The notes under the pieces: model-generated
Databases searched by the model: none
What the model saw: only the letters and a program-made list of their open reading frames with translations
Told to the model about the DNA's origin: nothing
Part shown: in pieces, positions 40,001 to 52,000 of the stretch
Layout of the letters: every line of letters starts with the position of its first letter
Position numbering within the stretch: the stretch's first letter is position 1
Assembly (NCBI GenBank): GCA_015680685.1
Contig: MNCI01037977.1
Location: forward strand, 359,262 to 423,261
Direction: 5' to 3'
Length of the DNA: 64,000 bases
Source: Gnetum montanum
Taxonomy: Eukaryota; Streptophyta; Gnetopsida; Gnetales; Gnetaceae
Position numbers and translations under genes: made by a program

Positions 40001-43000
40001 TGTTGTTGTGATCACAAGACAGGTTGTACTTGCATGTTTGTTGTTTTCACAAGACAAATAGTTATTGTGTGTCTTTTGTCATTTTCACTAGGTGGATTGT
40101 TCATGTATATTCTTGGCTAGTTTCATGAAATAAATTGTTCTTGTGGGCCCATTGCAGTTTTGCATGATGGGTTGTGCAAATTTATTGTCTAGATGTATTG
40201 TTGTGCATTTATAACTCAAACGTGGCATAAAACTGAATAGCACCCACTTTGAGATTGAATTTAAATTAGTGTATTCCCAAATTTGTTCCTCATAGCAATG
40301 CCATCTATATTTTCCATTAGAGTTTTTTAGAAGTTTCTAGGCAATTGGAGAATATGTCTGGGTTCAATGAACCTTAGGTTCGCTTGAAAGTAACCACATG
40401 TATAATTGATATGAATAGTAATGAAATTGATCGTCTGAGCATTTGCCCCAGTTTGGTAGGGGGCTCAAAACGTACTTTCAGTTTCTCACCTTTCATGATG
40501 ACTACAGAAATTCATTGTGCTAATTTTTGTTTTCAATCACAAAATCTGTTATTGTTGATGGGCCCAAACAAGTTTTGTTGCCTATTGGCTTTAAAATCAA
40601 AGTAAAAGAAGCATTGGTTGATCGTACTCAATACGGTAGGATTATTGGCAGCTTTATATACATATTTAGTATGCAAAGAATTACCTTGCAGCAGCAAGGC
40701 CAACACCCAACATATACCACATGAAGGCTGCTCTAGGTATACTCTATTATATTGGTGGAACGACATCAATTGATCTTCAATTCTGAAGAGAAAGATCAAT
40801 GATATTATCAACATATATCAATGCAGATCGGGGAAGTGATTCATCCATGCAAAACTCTAGAACCACATATTTAATCCTATTAGAGAATCATCCAATCTCA
40901 TGGGCAAGTATTAAACAGCAAATAGTTAGATTACCTTCAATGGAGACGAACTACCAAGCCCTTCGTGAAACACTAAAAGAACTCATGTGGCTTTATGAAT
41001 TCTTTATAGACCTTAATGTTGATGTTACACTATTTATACCAGTGTTCTATAATAACTCCTCCACAATACAATAGGTAAAAAAATCCAGTACATCAAGATC
41101 AAAATAAACACATTGAGATCTATGCCCATTTTATTTGAGAAAAGTGTAACACTAGATTCATTAATATCTCGCATATCTCTACCACAATCAAAAGCATGAT
41201 TACTTGACAAAAGCCTTACCCACTGATGCTTTCTATAAATTTGCATAATACATTTCCCTATGTGTTATTTCCAAGCCACGAAAAGGGGAGAGCTACAGAG
41301 CTACAAAGAAACATAATCTCTCGGAATAATCTCTAATGAAGACAACTCTTTTGCAACATCGAAAAAAGGACACCCCAATAAGGGGGAGTGTTGAGAGTTC
41401 ATCATTTTCCTCTTCTGTTACTAACTAATGCAATTCTATGGTGGGAAGGGATGGGTGGGAATCCAAGGAGCAGTGGAAGCACAATTGGAGCAGGAGAGGG
41501 CGGAGTCAACAAGGTGGCAAGACTCCGACTGGAGATGGGTCAAGTGCAGGTTCTAGGACCAAGCTTGACGATGGCCTGGGTGCAAGTGCTAGGTTGGGAG
41601 TGGGTGTCGGATTACCAAGGGATAGTTCTAGGAGCGGGAATCCCTAGTGCCCTGGGGATCGGGGCATCAAGGCATGTGTACACAATGAGGGTTCAATGTG
41701 GTTGCAAGTGAAGGCCCCCCTCCCCAGTGAGGTCCTGAGGACTATGGAGTTGAGCCTGATCAAGAAGTTCATGTTCGCAGGTGCCAAGCCTAAACTAGAC
41801 CTAGTTAGGTTTCCCACTTTATTTACTCCTGCCCTTTCATTATCAATGTTTTAAGGGCAACAAATCTCTAGCCAAGTTTGGATTTCAACAGCAACTCTAG
41901 AGCTATGGTGACTTTGTGAACCCTCTGGAAAGCAAGAAACAGCTGGATTTTTCTTATGCGTCTGTTACCACCACTGACGCAAATTGCAGCCAAGGGGTTC
42001 AAATTGTGAAAGGAGGCACAATCCGCAATGGGGGTGACTCCTACTTTTCAACTGCCCTGTGATGGAAATTGGAACAACCTGATGCTTTGAAGCATGGTGC
42101 CATGAGTGGGGTGGGTAGACCTACTCCCCTTGCTCCAAGGGGAGCTGAATTTGGAAGACAAGTCATTCTTCACAAATTGGGCAAGGGATTATACGCTTTT
42201 CTAGGGGGTTAGGATTGCCCTTACGAAGGATGCTATCATAGCACAGTTGGTGGTGAGGTAATCTTGCTCAAGGGACATGGGCTTCAAGACGCAAAGGCTT
42301 TCCTATCAAGGTCAAGTCCCAAGACAAGGAGCTACTAGGTCCTTAAATCAAGGCTCTCATAGCTTTAGCAGGATGCAACCAAGTTGGTTGACCAGTACTT
42401 TGTCCAAGCCAGTAACATGTGCAAGCTTCAAGGCATCCACTTTAGCTTCATGTGGTGTCTAAGATTGGGTCGCACGGTCAACCTAGCATAGTTTTTCCTA
42501 GATACATTGAAACATCAACACCATGGGCATCATTCTAGGCTAATATGGTGCTCTAGTAGGCTTTGCAACTGGTGGCCTCTCCTCCACCAAGGGATAGCCC
42601 AGTCGGGACAATGTACAATCGACAACGTTCACAGTGCATGTCGTTGGTGGTGGTGGATAGGACAAAGGATTCAAAGGAGAATGATGTTGGGTCCAAGTCA
42701 CCAAACATGCCAAGCGAGGACAAGTCAGTAGTACTCTCAACCAAAGGTGCATGCCCCACTGCAAGGGTTGCATGTGGAGGAGGGGTTGGGGGTGTGGGTC
42801 AAAGAGAGGTTTGGGGGTTTGGTCGAGGAAGACTGTGGGTCACAAGGCTCCCCATCTAGATGCTCTGCTAGTTGAGGCTATGAAGGAAGCGGTCAGGTGA
42901 GGATGGAGACGAGGGCTATGTGGGAGAGTAAATGGGCAACAAGGGAGGAGGAATTCCAACAACAATTGGAGGACACTGAGTGCCTCCATGTTGAAGTAGC

Positions 43001-46000
43001 TAAGGAGGAGAGACGACAGCGGCATCTGGCAAAGGCAACAGTGCAAAACGTGCTGGATGCAGAGCTACAAGAAAGCCTTAGGGCATAGCTCCAAGAGAAA
43101 GCGCAGGCCCAGGAAATTCGGGAGAAGGAGGAGGAGCGAAGGATGCAAGAGCAAGAGGAGGCAACCTAGCTGCAAAGACAACAAGACCATGCCCATGAAC
43201 AGAATGCATGTACTTGGCTCCAACAAGAGAGGTGCCCCTATGTAATTATGAATATTGGGAGGAATACGTCGTGGAGCACCTTGCACTAGTACATTCAGAA
43301 TAGGGAGCATGAGCTCCATCTAGATGGGGAGGGCAACAAGGAAAAATGCACTAGGAAAGAAGAAGCATTCAAAAATTTCAAGCAAGCTATAGCATTTCTG
43401 GATTCAAACAGACACTGAGCAATTCTCGATGCAATCCACTATCAAGAGAGGGTCATCTGCCCTTGCACGAGTCTCCCATGTCATTCATAGGTTGTGCGCT
43501 GATGTACTCTATCTTTGTTTTCTTTTTTGGTTCCTTCACTGTCTGGCGTTTTTGTATGTGTGGTGGTTGGTTGTTAGTGGTCAGGAATACTTTTTGACTT
43601 GGCACACCACATTTTAGGGGGGTGTTAGGGGTTATGGGGGATTTAGTAGGTGGGGGTGTCGAAGGAATGCAGGGGGGAGGGGGAGAGCCGCCACCCCCCC
43701 CCCCCCCCCCAAAAAATTGGGATGTTGAAGGGCTTACCCCCTGTTTTTGGGATGCAGAGGGGATTACACCCTATTTTTGGCCGATGTACAAAAGACTTGT
43801 AATTTTTTCACTCTTTTTTTAAGAAGAGTTCAGGTCATTGTATTAACAGTAAAAAATTATAAATCATTTGTACATCAACCATAAACGTGGGGGGCCCCTG
43901 CCTACATCCCAAAAATGAGGGGTAAGCCCCCCAACAACCCATAAAACGAGGGGTAATCAACCTTACATCCCAAAAAACAAGGGGTTAAGCCCCCCATCAA
44001 CCCAAAAAATAGGGGGTAAAGGCCCTTGCCCCCCCTACATTCCTTGGATGCCCCCTACTTGTGAACACCTCCCCCCCCCTCCCCTCGCATCCCAAAACCT
44101 CAACGAGATCCCGCCACCACGTCACCTCCCTCACCGCTTCAACATTAAGGCACTCAGTTGCCTCCACTACCATTGAAATTCTTCCTCCCATGCCACCCAT
44201 TTTCTTTTCCACAATGCCCTTTCCTCCTCCCTCACCTGAGTCGTTGCTTCCTCAATAGCCTCACACAATATTGCATCCAGCCAAGGAATCTTGGGATCCG
44301 CAATCTCCCATGACCAAACCCTCCTCCCCAACCTATCTCTGACCTGCTCCCCTAACCCCTCCCCCACATGCCACCCCTGCAGGAGGGCATGCACCTCCAA
44401 CAAAGAACCTTGTTGACTCGTCTACACTGGTGCATCCGTCGACTCAAAGTCCGCTTCTATCTCCTCCAAATCGCCCATCAAATCCACAACCACAAGAGGC
44501 ATGCATCGTGAACACCACCTTTCTTACACTGCCCAAACGGGATTACCCATTGGCAAAGGGGAAGCCACTGTCTATGAAGCCCATCAAAGCGCCAAAATCA
44601 ACCTCGAATGCCACCCACAATGCTAGCACCGCAGCGTGTCCACGAAAAACTGTGGCAAATTGATAGTGTAGCCCAGCTGCATGCACCACATGAAACTAAA
44701 ATGCATGCCTTGGAGTTTCCACGTGTTACTAGATTGGACAAAATACCGGTCAACCAACTCAACCATGTCTTGCCAAAGCTTCGATAGCGCCAACTTAAGG
44801 ACATGGCGGCTCCCTATCTTAGGAACCAAACCCAAAAAGAATGCCTCCGCATCTTGAATCCCACATCCCTTGGGCAAGATTACGTCACCCCCCGCTGCCA
44901 CCCCTACCTCACCGTGATAGAATCCTCTGTAAGGGCAATCCAAACCCCCAGAAAAGAGTATAGTCCCCCACCTAGTTGGTGAGGAACGCCTTATCCTCCA
45001 AATCCAACTCCCCCTGGAGCAAGGGAAGCAAGTCTACCCACCCAACCCATGACACTAAACTCCAAAGCACCAAATTGTCCCGATACCCATCGTAGGGCAG
45101 CTCAAAAAGTTGGAGTCACCCCCATTGTGACATACGCTTCTTTCTACAACCTGAGCCCCTCAACCGCAATCTATGCCAACAGCAGTAACAACTTTGCACG
45201 AAAAATGTGATGGTTTCTCACTTTCCAGAGGGTCCACAAAGTTGCTGCCGCTCTAGAGTCACCATCGAATTTCAAATTCTGCCAAAGGTTTGCCGCCCTT
45301 AAAACACTGAAAGTAAATGGACCTGAGTACATAAAGTAGGGCACCATCTCAACGTCCGACATGCAGAGCAAACACGTGTCAATAACATTCACCCTTGCCA
45401 CGCTAACACTGCCTGCACAAGTATAGCCTTACAAATTTATCCTTTGTCTTATGTAAGTTAATTTTTACATAGTACTAAACATAGCCTTAGGGCCAAATGT
45501 GTATATTTCTCTTGGTTCACACTTCTAACGCATTGAACAAACAACTTCATAAGTATTTCCAAATTTATGGAATAGTATGCTTGCTTTAAATTTTACAGGC
45601 ATTGTTCAATCTCCTAATCTTGGAAACAGATGAGCATTAGCACTAGTTAAGTTTATCATTATGAAGCATGCATCTAGTATCGGTTCAATATATTTACAAT
45701 TAGAGATCTAGTGTAAAATGCACAAAATGTAAAATATGTATGATACAACAATATGCTTTTTAAAAAACAAAATGTCTAACACCTCCAGTAAATTATTGGG
45801 TAACTGATAAACTGAAAGGGCATCATCCACATCTCTGCATCCAGGTGGATCAACACTGCATAGAAAGAAAACCAGTAGTATCAAACTAGAAGCTTTAATA
45901 CCATTAAATCAATTGCAGAACCAAAAAAAATTTAAATTATGCTTATGAACGGTTAGGACATGTAAAATTAAAGTAACAATCTGCAGAAAATCCATCTATT

Positions 46001-49000
46001 GAATTGGGATACAATCTGCTACCAATGGAAAGGTCGTGAACTTGGACTTCAAAAATTAAACTAGTTAAATATGGCTCTTTTGCAAATGTTAGGTAGAGGC
46101 TTATGAACAAGGATGTGATGTTGGTTAAAGTGATTAAGGCAAAATATTTAAACCAAAAGGAAGAATTTCTAGAACCGCATATTATTGGGATTCCATGATT
46201 TGAAAAGGAACTGAAAGCAAGTGCATCAATGAAAAATCATTGTATTAAATCTCATGATAGCAAGGCTTCATTATAGAAATAGATATATCATCCCTAGTTC
46301 CAAAGGCCTATGATGGGGCGATATCGCATACGCGATATTGCATACGCGATATCGCATCCTTCCCTACGATATCACGTACGCGATATCGCAAAGCGCCACC
46401 AAATCTATAAATAAGAGGCGGCTCTCCCTTGTTTCTCCATCTAGATCTAGACCGTAGCCAAACTCTTGCCATTTTTCCATTCCAAAGTTAGAGTAATTTC
46501 CATGTGCCCGCAGTAGGAGTCACAAAGTGAACGGATCTTTATTCGAGCAAATACTGTGCCTGAGCACAAGTTTGTGTACAGAAATAAAGACGAACTTTTG
46601 GATAAACCTTGCAATGCATGGACTAAGCTAATTAGGACTTTAATTATTGTTAACTGTTTAAATGCTTTATTAGTTAATTAATCTCTCTCAACCCTCAACA
46701 CTCCTAGTTAAGTGCATTCAGTACGACCACTTCGAGCACGTGCATTACGCTTGGTAATCTCAGCAACAAATAGCGTTTGGTAATCCCAGAAGGTTGCATT
46801 GGTTCAAGGTGTGAACGGCAAGTGAGACAAATACTGATGCTAGGCATTAGAACTTAGTTAGTTGAAATTAGTTACTTAATCTCTTCACCCTTTCTCCTCC
46901 TAGCATAGGTGATAAAACATAAAAGATATAAAAATCACATACCTCAGACTTACTTAACCATACAACCGTGACAAATACAAGTAAGTCTGGGAAGACAACG
47001 AACGATTAACCTTAAGTGTTCCATAAGGCGTGTAGACACTTAGTCTGCAGAGTTCGACCGGATCATGCGTGTAATGCTCGTATTCATATGGTTGAGTATA
47101 GGGGTACCTCGCCACTCATCAACCTCTGATACTATACATATAGGTCATGTAGATATATTGTGGCCTAATTATGTGCTTTTGAAATGACAAAAAAATGAAA
47201 AATTTTAAATGATAGATAACAAAATATGAATAAAATTTTCATTTTACCTATTCCGAAAAAAGGATAACTTGATGAAACAAGTCTACGTGATGATTAACAA
47301 ATGTTTTTAATTTTAGAATACTTGTATGGTTGGCATTCACCTCTCGTATTCAAAATAAACTTTCAATAGCTACAGATCAGCATTTTATAATACTAGAATC
47401 TTTACAAGATCTCCCAGCAGATTGGACTTGGATTGATGGAACACTACTAGCACGTGATCATTGAACTTTGGAAGGGAAAATAATGTCCAACTTTCTATAG
47501 GATAGAAAGCAATCTAGATCGATTACTTGGAAAGAGAATACAAAATATAAAATGGATTGGGAATAGATTGGTACCTTGATAGATAGGTTCTTTCAAGCTT
47601 ACCAAAATAAATTACTATTTCCAAGGTTAGTAATGGATTGGTACCTTGATAGCTTATGTCATGTAACTTTGATCATGCCTTTGGTTAATCTTTAAAATCC
47701 CAAGACTACTCTAGTTATAGTTCAAATCTTCTCTCATCAATATTTTTTTCTTTTTCCCTGTTCAGAAAAAGCATATAAATAATACTTTTAAAACTAAAAG
47801 CAGACAGATGCTGTAACATCTCCACTACAAAACTTGGTAAGTAGCCTGACAGGTTAGCACTTAGTAGGGCAATACTGCCTGTTTGTAATAGGAAGGTCTT
47901 ACTCCAAAGTTTTTAGCAATGGAGAGAATGCACCCTTTCGAGTGTATGCATTTAGTATAGAAGATAACATATATGAAAGCCTTGGATATTTGATTTTAAT
48001 AAAAACAATGATTTAAACATATTCTTTACAAATGTTCATCGAATTCACATAAAAGATAAAACAAGTCAAAAGCTTATAACCTATACAACTGCTGTGAAGC
48101 TGTTATGGCTATGTGAGTATTAATCAGATTGATAACAGCCGAAAGCTCGGCTACAGGATAGATTAAAAAACTAAATAATGAAGAAGAGGAAAACTACTGT
48201 GATAGCACCTAGTGTAAAGTTGCTATATACCTCACTAATAGTCATATAAAAAATACAATAGGAACAAGTGATACATTGTACATTATAATGAAATAGAAAG
48301 AAATTTATCTAAATAAACCAGCATGCAAGCTCATATTTCTAAGTGTGCTCACGGGTGCCACGCGTGGACTTGGACATTGTATTCACTAGTTTTAAGTAGA
48401 GTGCTTTAACCATTAAGTTAAGGTTCAGAGCTTCATATAAATGACTTATGTGATAAATACAAAAATCCTAAAAATGTCAATCCTCACCTAAACGGTTTAT
48501 GTGATGAACGCAAGTCCCTACGTTTTGTGATCTCCTCCTCTGGTATCACCCATGGATGCTCAGCTGTATCTACAGGAAGCTCTTGTAGTGAACTGCAATA
48601 ATAGAACCATAGTTGCAATACATACAAGCAATCAACAAGAAGAAGAAAGGCTGCCACATTAGTCAATTCACTCACGCTGTGCTGAAAGGTGAGATATTGA
48701 TTTCATTTTCAATAAGAAGGGCCGTATTTTCAGCATTAATATCACCAATTGGGCCTAAGATTCGAATTACATGTCCCCTTGGTATTCTTGATGTTAAATT
48801 CCATCCATCTATTCTTATTACAAATCGCTGTCCAATAAGCTGGCTTCTTTGTCTGGATGCAACACGCACCTACAATAGTAAATGTATTAAAATAAACACT
48901 TTCAGTATCCTTGCTCACAAGACGAAAATCTCCTAATGTTTTTGTCACTATGCATGTAGCATTCTTCAAAACAATAACATATTGGGCATTGAGAAAAATA

Positions 49001-52000
49001 CCAGTGGAATTCGCTGATCCATTGGAACACAAAGCAAATTTTCCTGCCTGATATACAAACAAACCGAGGTCATCATTTCCACTATATTGTTAGTTTTTGT
49101 GAAACTTGCAAAAAGCACTACCTTTAAAGGTGAACGCCAGTCAGCCTTAATATTCAACGGTCATACTAATCGATTATACCATTCATCAGTCAAAGCATAG
49201 CACATACCAACAAAATGTTAAAACATAGACTGAAACTTAAATTCATAGTACAGAAATTAAAGCAATGGAACCAAAATCTTAAGTTCAACGTTTCAAGGAC
49301 GAAATCCTCATCATCAGGAAGGTCTTAGACAGGGATGACTGGAGACTGATTTTAAATAGAAATGAAAGACTAAGGGTAACAACTTGTATCTTCCATCTTT
49401 CCTTCCATGTATAATTTATAACGGCTCCCAGGGAAGTTTATTAAGGCCTTCATCTCTATTAACACAATTTACATATCCAAAAAAAATAACCATTTGGATC
49501 TATTGCACAGACTTAAGTTTTTTTACTGTATGTTTTTATATCTAATAAAAAGTTGGGATAGAATCTAAGACTTGTACAATGCAAGTCACAAGTTATAAAA
49601 TAAGCTAAACTTCAGGTAAGATGAAATATAACTATATTTAATAGTTCAAATAATCAATACAATTACCTAACAACTAATAAAGATATGAAGATTAGAATTC
49701 AAAACTAAAATTAAATAAAGTAAGCAATTCAGATATTAATGGTCACTTACTCAAATGGATGATGCAATTAAGGATGATGTGCTAAACAGAATTGAAACAA
49801 AACACATATAATAGCAAGAAGCAAGTGGTGTTTTTTGTGATAAAAGAATCTCTGCTAGGTTAAAGGAAAAGTTTTACAAAATTGTTATGAGACTTGTGAT
49901 TTTTATGGTGCACAATGTTAGCCTATCAAAAAGCTTCAGGCTCAAATATGCATGTGGCAAGAGATGCAAATACTAAGTTGGATATTGGGTACCGCTAAGA
50001 AAGATCAAATTGATAACACTCACTTTTTTTGGGACAACTAAAAAGAAAATATGTTAATAAAAAGATCTGAAGTACAATGAGATTAGTCTTGGGATTCTCA
50101 TTTTGGTTGATCACTAAGATCCCAAGAATAGTACCATTGTACTTCAAATCTTATTTTATTAATATAATTTCATTTTAGTTACTCAAAAATAATTAATCTT
50201 ATGATCTTAACAATCAACCAAGATTATAGGATTAAATTTTTAATAAAATAATCATCTAAAAGCACCTATCTAATCCTATCTTCAGAATTTTGAGGTAAAA
50301 GGCAGTAATCTTATATTTTAAAAAACTAGCAAAGTCATAGCAGCATTACGTTGGACTAGCATGCTAGCAACTAAACCCCATCTAATGAACCTTGGAAAAC
50401 AAAAAAGAAATTTACAACCATGCCAGGGGAACCAAAAAGACAACAAAAAAGAACCTTCTTCAAATCAAAAACACAAAACGTAAGTTGCCAAGCTGTCCTC
50501 TGATGTGGCAGGAGGGGGTCCTTCATCACTGATTGTACTACTGGTGCACCACTCAAGGTATCAAAAGCACATAGGGGTGTCATTCCCCCAGTTGTCCACT
50601 GATGGTGTCTTGAGGGCTGTAAAGCAATGGTAGATGCATGCAAAGCAAGGTTTGTACCATCTCTTAGAAGGCTGCAAAAGGTAGCTTCTGATGATGACAC
50701 CACTAGGAACCAAAACCAAAACAGGCCCCTACAAAATCAAGTCCCATTTTAAATCATATTCTCTTTCCAACTTTTTACTGCAAGTCGTGGTGCCATGGTA
50801 CTGTGGTGGCGCTGTTTCCCCCTCTCTAAGGGTGGGTCTGTCTGGCCATTCACTCGTGGCCTTGGATTGTATATTTTCTTTTCAGTAATTTAATCCCGAA
50901 CATTCTCTCAAAAAAAAAGCTTTTTACTGCAAGCCACCACACTCTATCTGGATTAATTTCTATCCTTTCAAAACTTCTTCAATTTCTTCCCTTATAGATT
51001 TAAAAGATCATATATGCTAGCAAAGCACTCCAAATCTTATTAATGTGTAGTTCCACTAATCCAAGTACAAGTTGTTAAAAGATCATGTAAAGATTTTGGC
51101 CTAATAAAATGTTGATTTATAGTGTTACAAACTCTATGCCAAATATGAGCAATTGAAGGCCATGTAAAAAGATATGATCACCATCTTCACAAGCATTCTT
51201 ACATAAAAAACATCTATTAACCATCATCCATCCTCACTTTAACAAATTATGGACAAATTTTCCTCTTCTTGCTAATTCAAAAAACACATGAACTTCAAAA
51301 ATTAGACCCATTGTGTTCCAATGAATAGCTTCTTTATCTATTTGACCTATGCTTAAAGTATCATAAGCCTCTGCAACTTTGAATGTATTTTTACACATAA
51401 CCAAGTCTCATCATCTTCAAATTTCATGCAGCAATTTTTCATCCATGCACATACTTTTTCAAATCCTACCCATATTGCCAAAGAACCAACAATATGTGGT
51501 CCTTCTACAAAACTTTCAATGTAGTAAAATATTTAGTCTTCATCACTTTAACCCACATGACATGTTAATTCATAATTCTCCAAGCTTACATTCCCAAAAA
51601 AGTAGCCATAGTCAAGCAATGTAATTTTTTAGGTCCAAATCCACCACATTCCCATGGATGACAAATTACATTCCAATTCAATAGCTGAAATTTTTTACCT
51701 TCATTCTGAATCCTGCCAAAGAAAATCACATCTTAATTTTTTACTATCTTTACTACCTCCTTTGGTGTCCAAAGACATGACATTAAGTATAGCACCCATA
51801 AAGGAGAAGATTAAGGAAAGTCTCAAAATAGATGGTTTGGTCATGTGTTGAGAGGACCAAAGAGCACACCTGTTAGAATAAGTCACTTTATTAAAGTTAA
51901 GGGAAAACAATAAAGATATAAGCCAAAACATACTTGGTTTACAAGAATAAAGAAGATATTCAAGATTGGTGAAAAAGAATTTATATCTCATATAGTTGGG

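Larger units (their letters stand above)
37560..41400 (+). mobile_element. Ty1/copia-type retrotransposon remnant
   Basis: Reverse transcriptase lies at 38110-38400 ([47 protein letters not shown]). RNase H is at about 40796-41170 ([48 protein letters not shown]). A polypurine tract AAGGGGGAGTGTTG at about 41379-41392 marks the junction to the 3' LTR, cut by the next LINE. Stops and a large insertion (38757-40571) separate reverse transcriptase from RNase H. Integrase was not recognised. Confidence 0.8.

Noticed and set aside
39740-40200. CRISPR-like array
   Set aside because: Units of about 38 bp are degenerate throughout, with no constant repeat separated by unique spacers, and the context is plant nuclear DNA.
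42540-42860. Overlapping open frames on both strands (77-98 codons) as genes
   Set aside because: They fall inside the coiled-coil extension of a decayed LINE, where biased composition keeps several frames open.
49110-49150. Extra micro-exon encoding ADWRSPLK between exons 10 and 11
   Set aside because: It resembles NWR of the family, but exon 10 already supplies that segment (VQRVQKEYV), and exons 10 and 11 join in phase without it.
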